Shown: piece by piece, positions 8,767 to 16,892 of the stretch
Layout of the letters: each line of letters begins with the position of its first letter
How positions within the stretch are numbered: the first letter of the stretch is position 1
Source: Clostridiales bacterium
GTDB taxonomy: Bacteria > Bacillota > Clostridia > Peptostreptococcales > Acidaminobacteraceae
Direction: 5' to 3'
DNA length: 53,587 nucleotides
Assembly: GCA_030446305.1 (NCBI GenBank)
Contig: JASUSA010000016.1
Span: forward strand, 1 to 53,587
Notes under the pieces: model-generated
Told to the model about the DNA's origin: nothing
What the model saw: only the letters and a program-made list of their open reading frames with translations
Database searches by the model: none
Position numbers and translations under genes: made by a program

Positions 8767-9214
8767 CTGCTTTGCTCATTGATTTAATTGTTGTTAAGGC
8801 TCTCGTTTCCCTGTGTCAATTTTAATGTTTTGCCCTTCGCTTGTCAATCGAAAAGCACTAAAGTCTAGGACTTTTAGCTTATATTCTAAATTGTGGCCAT
8901 CTCTTAATGGCACGCTTGCATGGCTACTGTCGATTTTTTACCCTACAACAGCAATTTTTTACCCTTCTAACTTATGAACACATTCTATAAAACTTCACTG
9001 TTTAATGTTTTTTAAGGCTTTTATTAACAGTTTTTTAACTTTCATTCAGTATAATAAACATTGTAAACATTACGGGGAAATAGCGAACTCATATTCCCGT
9101 TCCTTCACGATAGTCTAAGCATTTTCCACAAGAAGGGCATTCAGCAAAATCCAGTGAAGGATCATTTAAAGTTATGATGCAATTTCCTTATTACAAATAA
9201 TATTGAGGTGAATT
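8767..9214. other. Gene-free spacer with imperfect dyads; possible small RNA
   Basis: No convincing protein frame was seen. It contains the dyad AAAGTC-TAG-GACTTT (8860-8874), two copies of TTTTTTACCCT (near 8935 and 8955), and a stem ATGGCCAC/GGCAC region near 8893-8915. A hairpin ACGGGGAAAT/ATATTCCCGT at 9072-9100 would lie in the lemA leader. A -10-like TATAAT is at 9050-9055 on the plus strand. Confidence 0.4.
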
Positions 9215-9784
9215 ATGAAAAAAAGCATGATCGTACTGCTCGTCATCGTACTCGTCATAGTCGCTATTGGCGGGTCAATCATTTCCAAATATAACGCACT
9301 GGTCTCTCTAAGTGAGCAAGTTAATGAAGCGGAAAGTCAAATCGAAAACCAATTACAGCGCAGAAACGACTTGATTCCCAATCTCGTTGAAACCGTCAAA
9401 GGTTATGCTTCGCAGGAAAAAGAAATATTCGAAAGCGTAGCTGATGCAAGATCCAAATTGATTGGCGCCACTGGCATCACAGAGAAAGCTGAAGCCGATG
9501 CAGCGCTGTCTTCTTCACTGTCAAGACTCCTTGCAATCTCTGAAAGTTATCCCGAACTCAAATCCAATGAAAACTTTATACAACTTTCAGACGAACTGGC
9601 AGGCACTGAGAACCGAATCGCCGTTGCACGACAATCCTATAACGGCGTCGCCAGAACATTCAACACTTCTGTCAAACAGTTTCCAATGAATATCTTTGCC
9701 GGCATGTTCGGTTTTGAAACAGTCAATTATTTTGAAGCAGCTGAAGGTGCTGAAACAGTCCCAACTGTCGACTTCACCAATTAA
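9215..9784 (+). CDS. lemA: LemA family protein
   Basis: A 189-residue LemA protein: one N-terminal membrane helix (MIVLLVIVLVIVAIGGSII), then the family core (SLSEQVNEAESQIENQLQRR, NDLIPNLVETVKGYASQEKEIFE, ADARSKL) and the conserved end (YNGVARTFNTSVKQFPMNIFAGMFGF). The cellular role is not settled. LemA is often next to TPM-domain proteins or M48 proteases in envelope-stress contexts. TGAGGTGA lies just before the ATG. The TPM gene follows after 25 bases, so the two form an operon ending at the terminator at 10644. Confidence 0.93.
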   Translation: MKKSMIVLLVIVLVIVAIGGSIISKYNALVSLSEQVNEAESQIENQLQRRNDLIPNLVETVKGYASQEKEIFESVADARSKLIGATGITEKAEADAALSSSLSRLLAISESYPELKSNENFIQLSDELAGTENRIAVARQSYNGVARTFNTSVKQFPMNIFAGMFGFETVNYFEAAEGAETVPTVDFTN

Positions 9785-9809
9785 CACTTAACCATACCGG
9801 GAGGTTATT

Positions 9810-10571
9810 TTGAAGCAAAAGTTAATTGTTTTGCTCGCAATACTCATAATGGCAATGCCATTTGCATTTGCTGTTGACTATCCATCACCCACCAGTGATT
9901 TCTATGTAGAAGATTATGCAGGTATCTTGGCGAGTGACACAGAACAAACCATCATCGAAACATCAGCAGCACTTGAAGCTGCATCAGGTGCTCAGATTGT
10001 CGTCGTCACTGTCCCTTCACTCGAAGGGGACACTGTCGAAAACTATGCTTACAACCTATTTCAAAATTGGGGAATTGGCGATGCCGATAAGAATAACGGC
10101 GTTCTCCTCCTCATTGCAATGGATGATCGAATGACGCGTATCGAGGTTGGATACGGCCTTGAGGGCATTTTGAACGATGGTAAAACCGGCAGAATCCAAG
10201 ATGATTACCTTATCGAAAATCTTAAAGCAGGCGATTACGATGCAGGTGTTCTGGGGACTTACCTCGCCATTGCCGAAGAAGTCTATAAAGAATACGATCT
10301 AAGTGCCGACGATTTAGCTGCGCAAAACGTTTACTACAATCCAGTATCTGAAAGCGCTGACAGTGGCGGTCTCACAATTGGCAAAGTCATTATCGGCATT
10401 ATCGTATTTATTTTAATGCTGTTTGATATTATCTTTAATCGCGGCCGCATTATTAGAATGCTCGCCTATGCATCTATGCGAGGCGGCGGCAGAGGCGGCG
10501 GCTTTGGCGGTGGCGGTTTCGGAGGCGGCGGCGGTCGAAGCGGCGGCGGCGGTAGCTCAAGAAGCTTTTAA
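9810..10571 (+). CDS. TPM-domain membrane protein (YgcG-like)
   Basis: A 253-residue exported protein. It has a signal peptide (residues 1-21), a TPM domain (YVEDYAGILAS through ADKNNGVLLLIAMDDRMTRIEVGYGLEGILNDGKTGRI), one membrane helix (IIGIIVFILMLFDIIF) and a glycine-rich tail (GGGRGGGFGGGGFGGGGG). The start is TTG at 9810, five bases after GGGAGG; no ATG fits. TPM domains are implicated in photosystem repair in plants, but the bacterial role is unclear. Operonic with lemA. Confidence 0.9.
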   Translation: MKQKLIVLLAILIMAMPFAFAVDYPSPTSDFYVEDYAGILASDTEQTIIETSAALEAASGAQIVVVTVPSLEGDTVENYAYNLFQNWGIGDADKNNGVLLLIAMDDRMTRIEVGYGLEGILNDGKTGRIQDDYLIENLKAGDYDAGVLGTYLAIAEEVYKEYDLSADDLAAQNVYYNPVSESADSGGLTIGKVIIGIIVFILMLFDIIFNRGRIIRMLAYASMRGGGRGGGFGGGGFGGGGGRSGGGGSSRSF

Positions 10572-10643
10572 CGTTCTTTTTCTCGTCAAGATGCGCCTTG
10601 TCCAGTTATCAAAAAAGAATATGCCGATCATTATAAGACACTT

Positions 10644-10679
10644 AAAAAGGCGGTCAGCAAATGCTGCACCACCTTTTTT
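10644..10679 (+). terminator. Terminator of the lemA-TPM operon
   Basis: AAAAAGG-C-GGTCAGC pairs with GCTGCACC-ACCTTTTT, with one mismatch and one bulge, and ends in T6. It lies 70 bases past the stop. Confidence 0.7.
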
Positions 10680-10742
10680 ATGCATAATCATCATATTTGT
10701 ATTCATGTAATGACAGATGATGTCCATCTGATATCCCATATT

Positions 10743-10765
10743 AAGGCCGTTCACCGGTCTTTTTT
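10743..10765 (+). terminator. Second plus-strand terminator-like hairpin
   Basis: AGGCCG (10744-10749) pairs with CGGTCT around a short loop, followed by T5-6. It directly abuts the 3' end of the convergent J-domain gene and may be a backup terminator. Confidence 0.45.
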
Positions 10766-11923
10766 CTATGAGTAGGATATCGCACGGTAATATGAATCCA
10801 AATCAAAACCATGCGTCGTTACCGATGCAATTGAGCGATTGAAGACTTGACTTTCCGCAAGTGAAGCTTCGAGCGAATCACTGCCAAGCGATTCGAGCCA
10901 ACAATAGAAATCATCTTTTTTGAGACCGCTCTTTACACTTAATGCCATAATTGCCTTCTTAACGAGGTCAATTATCATCGATTCATTGTCTTTTTGCTGT
11001 ATGACATTTAAAATCTCCGTTATTTCACTTGGTGCCCGATTCAATTTCGAACTGAATTCGTGCAAGTAGAAAAACAGTCCATAGTTATAAAGTTTTCCCG
11101 TGTTGACGTCAATAAACCATAAGTCCTTATCCAGACCAGTAGAAGTCAAGCCTTGGTATTTGAGCGCCGTTAAATCATAGAACAGTCCCTCACATATTTT
11201 TCGGCATCCCAAGGGCTTCAAGTAACCCATAACGGTTTCCAAAACGACAATGGGTTCAATGCCGCGCTCTTTTTTAAAGACGAGATAGCCATGCGAAGTT
11301 GTTTCAAAACTATCGACGAGCTGCGGCGTTGTAATATGAAAATAATTATTCGGCTGTTCTTCAACAATGTGCAGCGAATCAAGAAATATCTTGCGTTTCA
11401 ATTTCGTAATCTCCAACATGATATAGGTTTCAGAAACATACATAAATCCAAGTTCAATCATTACGCGTTTCAAATACTTAAACCGTATGCACTTGCCTGT
11501 TGTGGCGATCAGTTCAATGGTTCGCTTCTTCTTGCTCCGCTTTTGCGGCGCCCTTTTAAAGGGATCTGCCTTAACATTTGTGCGAACCGAATCGTCATTT
11601 ACAGATGAAGTTTCCCAGTCGGCGGCTGCCGCATTGTCTTTTTCATACGCGTCCTTATGCCGATTGCGGTTGAGGATGCGTTCCTTTTCATAAAAGCGAT
11701 TCTCACTGATTAAAACCTGCCCCTCATTGTAAAGCGCATTAATTTTACTCATGATAAAAAGCGCTTCTTTAACATCCGATACATCCGGGTGCCATATTTT
11801 TGCAAGCGCTCTATACTCACCTTTTATGCCTTTCACTGTAAACAGCTGTGAAGGCATGACGCAGTTCATAATATAGTTTTTATCGTGAAATTTTGATTTT
11901 CTTTGAGGCATAATGTTTTCCAT
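10766..11923 (-). CDS. J-domain protein with a pseudokinase-like C-terminal region
   Basis: A 385-residue protein. Residues about 20-70 fit a J domain: GEYRALAKIWHPDVSD carries the HPD motif that stimulates Hsp70 ATPase, and ALFIMSKINALYNEGQ is the last helix. A charged linker rich in Lys/Arg follows (residues 80-140). The C-terminal part (TPQLVDSFE...HGYLVFKKERG, ETVMGYLKPLGCRKICEGLFYDLTAL, LDKDLWFIDVNTGKLYNYGLFF) follows the order of bacterial J-domain/protein-kinase fusions. However, the HRD loop is absent and DFG reads NYG, so phosphotransfer is unlikely. This second part is inference from pattern. The start is uncertain: ATG 11923 has only a weak AAAGAA site, and an in-frame ATG lies at 11911. 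Monocistronic. Confidence 0.7.
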   Translation of the reverse strand: MENIMPQRKSKFHDKNYIMNCVMPSQLFTVKGIKGEYRALAKIWHPDVSDVKEALFIMSKINALYNEGQVLISENRFYEKERILNRNRHKDAYEKDNAAAADWETSSVNDDSVRTNVKADPFKRAPQKRSKKKRTIELIATTGKCIRFKYLKRVMIELGFMYVSETYIMLEITKLKRKIFLDSLHIVEEQPNNYFHITTPQLVDSFETTSHGYLVFKKERGIEPIVVLETVMGYLKPLGCRKICEGLFYDLTALKYQGLTSTGLDKDLWFIDVNTGKLYNYGLFFYLHEFSSKLNRAPSEITEILNVIQQKDNESMIIDLVKKAIMALSVKSGLKKDDFYCWLESLGSDSLEASLAESQVFNRSIASVTTHGFDLDSYYRAISYS

Positions 11924-12032
11924 TCAGTTCTTTTTCTTTTCACTATTATACCCCGCTCATGATTTTTATTCAATAAATCAACGGCATGAAGCATTGCCAT
12001 CCTGTAAAGATTGCGTAAAAGGTCATTCCCTT

Positions 12033-12503
12033 CTATTGCTCAAGACCCAGTAGCTGCCGTTTCATATCGAGGCCAAAGGCAAATCCCGTGAGTTTGCCGT
12101 TTTGCCCAATCACGCGATGACACGGTATGATAATTGGAATCGGATTGCGCCCATTGGCCGCACCTACAGCGCGGCTTGCCGTTGACATCTCAATGGCTGC
12201 CGCAATCTCACCATATGTTCGCGTCTCACCATATGGAATAGCTTGAAGTGCATGCCAAACGCGTTTTTGAAAAACAGTTCCCTGAGGATTCAGCTTTACA
12301 TCGAAAGTTTTACGCTGACCATCAAAATATTCAACAAGCTGCCGTTTCACTTCGTCAAAAAAGAAATCATCCCGCTGCCAATCCGCTGCCAATGTTAATG
12401 TCCGTTTGCTTTCAGGTGTTTCAATATGGATTATTTGAATACCGTTTTCATCGCCAATAACGGTAATCATGCCAAATTTCGTTTCAAAAGATGTGTATTT
12501 CAT
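12033..12503 (-). CDS. ogt: Methylated-DNA--protein-cysteine S-methyltransferase
   Basis: A suicide repair enzyme that takes the methyl group from O6-methylguanine onto its own cysteine. At 156 residues it has the normal Ogt/MGMT length. PCHRVIG places the acceptor at Cys128. The recognition-helix region YGETRTYGEIA and the arginine-finger stretch SRAVGAANGRNP are present. ATG 12503 is preferred over 12554 because GGAGG lies eight bases before it. It follows the Ada-AlkA gene by 61 bases on the same strand, giving an alkylation-repair pair. Confidence 0.95.
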   Translation of the reverse strand: MKYTSFETKFGMITVIGDENGIQIIHIETPESKRTLTLAADWQRDDFFFDEVKRQLVEYFDGQRKTFDVKLNPQGTVFQKRVWHALQAIPYGETRTYGEIAAAIEMSTASRAVGAANGRNPIPIIIPCHRVIGQNGKLTGFAFGLDMKRQLLGLEQ

Positions 12504-12564
12504 CTCTACGCCTCCAATATATTGTACTGACCGCCGCTTCAAATCGCTTATCATTTCATTTTAT

Positions 12565-14025
12565 TTAATAGTGCCGCCATAAACAAAGCGTTGCATAAGC
12601 CCGATATGGCCGCCACGGCTCGGCAAGCGTTTCAATCGCCTTTGGCTTCATCTTTTGTCCGTCATTCATAGCAGCAAGAACATTTATCACACCGAGATCC
12701 GATGCCGGAAAGCTGTCTTTCATGCCTAGCCCGCGCATGGCAACATAATTGACCGTCCAATCGCCAATGCCTTTTACTGCACCAAAAGTTTTGATGAATG
12801 CATCATATGACTGATAGGGTGATAGACTGAATTCATTGTCCAGCAACGCTTGTATAACGCGCTTCAACGTTCCCTGACGCGTTCCTGTAATTCCCAATCC
12901 TTCAAAGGAAAGCTCACTGCACGCTTTAATATTGGGGAAAAAATGTGTCAAACCAGTCGGAAACCCATCGGCTGTTTTCAAATCTGCTCTTTCAACAATG
13001 CGCTGTGCCAAAGTAGTAGCCGCTTTCACAGTTATTTGCTGCCCGAGGATTGCCCTGACCAAAAATTCAAATGCATCAAATGCTGTTGGCAATCGTGGCA
13101 CATGCTGTTTGACAAATCCCGTCTCCAGCATTTCAAAATGCTTTAAGTGCGCTGTAATCGCTTCAATTGGCGCATCCATGTCAAACATCCGCCGAACACG
13201 CAGATAAACGTCAAAAATGCTGTCAAAATCAACCGTGAACACATCGAGTTTTAATGTATCAGATTGATCGTCAGGACTAATCGCAAAATAGCCGCTTCCC
13301 GTTTCAATATCGTAAGTACGCTGATAACAGCGATCCGTAATCGTCTCAACGCCGCGCAGTATTCTGGGGGCCATAAACTCAAAGACGGTATCGTAATCTG
13401 CCTTTGAATCGCCCCGAAGTATCAGTGTGATTTTGGGCATTGCACGAGCTTGAAACTGCTTATCCCTTAGCGCACTCGGCGCAAGCGCTGTGATCTGTTT
13501 AAACTGCGCATTAAATTGTCTTACGGAGCTAAATCCCACATCGTATGCAATTGACGTCATATGCTGATCTGTATTTTGAATAAGTGGTATCGCGCGCAGG
13601 ATGCGCTGATGGTTTAAAGCCCGTGTCGGAGAAATACCGAGTATCGCTTTAAACACCTGCCGCAAACGCCTTTCACTGATAAAAAGTGATTTTGCCATCA
13701 TCATTGTATTCGCCCCATTTAAGGCACCGCTTCCCAACAGCATCATCGCTTTGGAAACAATTTGCGCTGCTTCATCAACGAGGGTGACGCGTTCGGGATG
13801 GCATCGGTGACAAGGCCGATAGCCGTCTTCAAAGGCATCTTTTAACTGTTTGTAATAGGTGACATTCTCTTTTTTTGCCGCTGGTGCCGGACAAGAGGGT
13901 CTGCAGACAATGCCTGTGGTTTTAACGGCAAAAAAGAATACACCGTCAAAGCCCTTGTCTTTCTGTAGCCTCGCCTTTTCGTAATAAAGGCGTTCGTTCT
14001 CTGCAACTGTTGAATTTTTCTTCAT
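12565..14025 (-). CDS. Ada-type methyl-sensing regulator fused to AlkA glycosylase
   Basis: A 486-residue three-part protein. The Ada N-terminal zinc domain has the Cys4 set VCRPSC ... CHRC; the first Cys accepts methyl from methylphosphotriesters. An AraC-type helix-turn-helix follows (SISPTRALNHQRIL, IAYDVGFSSVRQFNAQFK). Last comes an AlkA 3-methyladenine glycosylase with helix-hairpin-helix GAVKGIGDWTVNYVAMRGL and the catalytic Asp in PASDLGV. It probably both activates the adaptive response and excises alkylated bases. ATG 14025 has AGGTGG four bases upstream; ATG 14049 has none. ogt follows downstream. Confidence 0.93.
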   Translation of the reverse strand: MKKNSTVAENERLYYEKARLQKDKGFDGVFFFAVKTTGIVCRPSCPAPAAKKENVTYYKQLKDAFEDGYRPCHRCHPERVTLVDEAAQIVSKAMMLLGSGALNGANTMMMAKSLFISERRLRQVFKAILGISPTRALNHQRILRAIPLIQNTDQHMTSIAYDVGFSSVRQFNAQFKQITALAPSALRDKQFQARAMPKITLILRGDSKADYDTVFEFMAPRILRGVETITDRCYQRTYDIETGSGYFAISPDDQSDTLKLDVFTVDFDSIFDVYLRVRRMFDMDAPIEAITAHLKHFEMLETGFVKQHVPRLPTAFDAFEFLVRAILGQQITVKAATTLAQRIVERADLKTADGFPTGLTHFFPNIKACSELSFEGLGITGTRQGTLKRVIQALLDNEFSLSPYQSYDAFIKTFGAVKGIGDWTVNYVAMRGLGMKDSFPASDLGVINVLAAMNDGQKMKPKAIETLAEPWRPYRAYATLCLWRHY

Positions 14026-14174
14026 TTTACCACCTGCTTCTATGGTCATTATACCTTATAACTGTATTGCCGCTCTAGCACTTTTCGGCAATTGTATCTT
14101 GTCTGCAACATTGCTTTTTTAGCAGACAAAGCGTATAATGCTGTTCAGAACAAGCCATTATAAAGGAGTACGCT

Positions 14175-15227
14175 ATGAAACCTGAAATGAAAATCAGATT
14201 CAACAACGACTACAGCGAAGGCGCGCATTCAGAGATTATGGCACGTCTTAACGAAACCAATATGATTCAAACCGCCGGGTATGGCGAAGACCCTTTCTGC
14301 GATTCTGCCCGCGATGCCATTAAACGTCAATTCGGATGTCAACAGGCTGATGTTCACTTCCTCGTAGGCGGCACGCAAGCCAATCTAACGGTAATTGCCG
14401 CGGCCCTAAGACCGCATCAAGCCGTTATCTGTGCGGAGACGGGGCATATCAATGTCCATGAGACAGGCGCCATCGAATCCTGCGGCCACAAGGTAATCGG
14501 ATTGCCGCACAGCGAAGGCACCATCACCGCCGAGCAAATCGACGCCTATGTTAAAGCACATTATAATGATGAAACACACGAACACATCACACAGCCTAAA
14601 TTGGTCTATATTTCTCAGCCAACAGAACTTGGCACTATTTATTCGAAAGATGCCTTAACCGCTATCTATCAAATATGTCAGAAACATGGTCTCTATCTCT
14701 TTATCGACGGTGCGCGTCTCGGCTACGGTCTCAGCAGCGCTGACAATGATCTGGATGATAAGACTTTTTCAGCGCTTTCTGATGTTTTTACCATTGGCGG
14801 TACAAAGATGGGTGCACTCTTTGGCGAAGCTGTCGTCATTAATCATCCGGCGCTAAAGCAGGATTTTCGATATATCATGAAGCAAAAGGGCGCTATGCTC
14901 GCCAAAGGCCGCCTGCTAGGCATTCAGTTTCTGTCTTTTTTTGAAAAGGATCTCTATCGTCGGCTTGGCAATCACGCAGATGCGTTGGCAATGCAGTTGA
15001 AGACCGCAATGCTGGCAAAGGGCTATACACCTTACGTCAACAGCCCCACCAATCAGCAATTCTTTATTCTACCTGATGCCGATCTCCTAGAAATTGAAAA
15101 ATATTTTACTTACGCATACATCGAGCGCATTGATGCGACACACAGTGCCGTTCGTTTTTGCACAAGCTGGGCAACGCGTCCCGAAGATGTTAAAACACTG
15201 ATAAAATTCATTGATGCGCTTCATTAG
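14175..15227 (+). CDS. ltaE: Low-specificity threonine aldolase
   Basis: A PLP enzyme of 350 residues that splits threonine or allo-threonine to glycine and acetaldehyde. Family signatures: GYGEDPFCDSARDAI, VHFLVGGTQANLTVIAAAL, ETGHINVHETGAIE, LFIDGARLGYGL (Asp178 holds PLP nitrogen) and IGGTKMGAL (Lys211 forms the Schiff base). AGGAG lies six bases before the ATG. It is divergent from the Ada-AlkA gene and monocistronic, with a strong terminator after it. The wider beta-eliminating lyase family makes the exact amino-acid preference uncertain. Confidence 0.9.
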   Translation: MKPEMKIRFNNDYSEGAHSEIMARLNETNMIQTAGYGEDPFCDSARDAIKRQFGCQQADVHFLVGGTQANLTVIAAALRPHQAVICAETGHINVHETGAIESCGHKVIGLPHSEGTITAEQIDAYVKAHYNDETHEHITQPKLVYISQPTELGTIYSKDALTAIYQICQKHGLYLFIDGARLGYGLSSADNDLDDKTFSALSDVFTIGGTKMGALFGEAVVINHPALKQDFRYIMKQKGAMLAKGRLLGIQFLSFFEKDLYRRLGNHADALAMQLKTAMLAKGYTPYVNSPTNQQFFILPDADLLEIEKYFTYAYIERIDATHSAVRFCTSWATRPEDVKTLIKFIDALH

Positions 15228-15256
15228 ATCAATCACCTTATCCATTCAGCCATGAT

Positions 15257-15307
15257 AAAAGCCGATCGACTAAACTTTCTTATGGGAAAGCGTATCGATC
15301 GGCTTTT
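15257..15307. terminator. Bidirectional terminator
   Basis: AAAAGCCGATCGA (15257-15269) pairs perfectly with TCGATCGGCTTTT (15295-15307). T-rich flanks lie on both strands, so it can end the threonine aldolase transcript and the long convergent peptide locus. Confidence 0.85.
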
Positions 15308-15312
15308 TAGAT

Positions 15313-15444
15313 AGTTTTATAGATGGCTCTATAGATGGCTCTATGGATGACTCGATGGATGACTCGATGGATGACTCGATGGATGGCTCAATGGATGGTT
15401 CGATGGATGGCTCTATGGATGGTTCGATAGATGGTTCGATGGCG
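15313..15444. repeat. 12-bp tandem repeat, about eleven copies
   Basis: A degenerate first unit is followed by ten phased 12-bp units (15325-15444) of the form GGCTCTATGGAT, GACTCGATGGAT (three identical) and GGTTCGATGGAT. The array lies between the terminator and the end of the M20 dipeptidase gene. On the minus strand it reads as a Pro-Ser-Ile-Glu repeat, but no ribosome site or conserved start supports a gene. Confidence 0.92.
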
Positions 15445-15479
15445 ATATGATGACATAAGCGCCCCATGTATCACACGAT

Positions 15480-16892
15480 TCAATCATTCTCGCCTATTAA
15501 AAGCCGCTCATCAAACGCCATTTGAAACAGCGCCTCTGCATAAACGCGGTAAGCAGCATGAAGCGTTTCTATTCGAATACTTTCATCATTTTCATGACAG
15601 GTGTCTTCATCCTCAGGAAAATAAGGACCCCACGCTACAAAATTCGGCATTGCCTTTGCATATGAAGTCCCATGTGCCAAAACAAACGCATTTTCCCTTC
15701 CGGTTTCCTTTTCATATGCCTCAGCCATACACTGTAGAAATGGCCGTTTCGGTGAAACATACAAAAAAGGTTTGTAGTCGACGATCTCAAATGTGAATCC
15801 ATAGCATGCCGCCTTTTCATGAAAAGCTGCAGCAATTTGCGATTGAGTCAGTCCAATCGTTTGGCGCATATTGATATTTAAAATAAAGGAATCTTCAGTT
15901 GTTCGCAGCATGGTTGGCGATATCACGGTGACATGCGCATCTTGGCCTTCATAAATCTGCTGTCCCATATTCAGTCCTAAAGAAGTCCCAAAGAGATCGT
16001 CTTTCAATTCTCTTTCAACAAAAATGACGAGTGCTGCAATTTCCGGCAGCAATGACAGTTTTCCAAAAAGTGTGTGGCAAAGTTTGACAATGGCATTTTC
16101 ACCATCTTGAGGGCTTGAGGAATGAACTGATTTTCCCATAGCGCGCACGGTTGTCGTACCATTTTCGTTTTCAGTCATTGTCTCCGTGTCCCGCAAGACA
16201 CTGAGCATCTCCTTAGAAAAATGACTCAATTCGATTTGTGCAAAATCCGGAATGGTGTTCTTGGAATCACCGCCCATCAAATCAATTGTCCTGCCTTGAA
16301 AATGCCGAGGGAATTTTAATTCGACGTCAACATAACCTTTTTCCATATTGGTAATGGGAAATTCACCGTCTGGTGTAAAACCGTAATCCGGCAGCACTTG
16401 TGTTTCGCAATAAGCAGCCATATCATGCCAAGTGGTTTCTTCCTGTGTCCCGACAATCATCTGAACGCGTTTCTTCATTTCGTTTTTATAGGGCAGAAGC
16501 TGTGCCATCGCATAAAGCGCTGCTAAAGCAGGCCCTTTGTCATCTGCCACACCTCGTCCATAGTAGCTGTCATGTGCTTCTGTCAGTTCAAACGGCGGAT
16601 AATGCCAATGTGTATCATTGCCGGCCGGGACGACGTCAACATGCACGAGAATCCCCACGGTTTCAACGCCTTTTCCGATTTCGATAACCCCGACGCGATC
16701 TTCAAGCAACGCATGTGCCTCAAACCCCATTGTTTTGCCCAAGGTAAGCATTGCATGCAGTGCTTGCTTAACGCCTGCCGGATTATCAGAAACACTTGGA
16801 ATGGCAATTAACTGTGAAAGATCTTTATTAAATTTAAGGCGATCCAACGCTTTAAAAGTACGATTCGAATCACGTTTCTGCTTATGCATCAC
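15480..16892 (-). CDS. M20 family dipeptidase (PepV/Sapep-like)
   Basis: A cytoplasmic dinuclear zinc peptidase of 470 residues, the PepV/Sapep length. Metal and catalytic residues are visible: His and Asp in ILVHVDVVPAG, Asp in YYGRGVADDKGP, the Glu pair in GTQEETTW, Asp in TPDGEFPI, and the distal His in LAHGTSYAKAMPNF. It probably cleaves imported dipeptides. It is the last gene of the long minus-strand peptide locus and its start overlaps the end of the upstream M20 gene by four bases. Confidence 0.92.
   Translation of the reverse strand: MMHKQKRDSNRTFKALDRLKFNKDLSQLIAIPSVSDNPAGVKQALHAMLTLGKTMGFEAHALLEDRVGVIEIGKGVETVGILVHVDVVPAGNDTHWHYPPFELTEAHDSYYGRGVADDKGPALAALYAMAQLLPYKNEMKKRVQMIVGTQEETTWHDMAAYCETQVLPDYGFTPDGEFPITNMEKGYVDVELKFPRHFQGRTIDLMGGDSKNTIPDFAQIELSHFSKEMLSVLRDTETMTENENGTTTVRAMGKSVHSSSPQDGENAIVKLCHTLFGKLSLLPEIAALVIFVERELKDDLFGTSLGLNMGQQIYEGQDAHVTVISPTMLRTTEDSFILNINMRQTIGLTQSQIAAAFHEKAACYGFTFEIVDYKPFLYVSPKRPFLQCMAEAYEKETGRENAFVLAHGTSYAKAMPNFVAWGPYFPEDEDTCHENDESIRIETLHAAYRVYAEALFQMAFDERLLIGEND

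Noticed and set aside
8820-8960. Possible c-di-GMP (GEMM) riboswitch on the minus strand
   Set aside because: GGGCAAAAC and GGGAAACGAGAGCC superficially resemble GEMM pieces, but the tetraloop/receptor and GGACGCAAAGCC core are absent and no gene lies downstream.
15270-15467. 65-codon minus-strand frame of Pro-Ser-Ile-Glu repeats
   Set aside because: It is a by-product of the 12-bp tandem array, whose period keeps the frame open. No ribosome site precedes it and it runs into the terminator.
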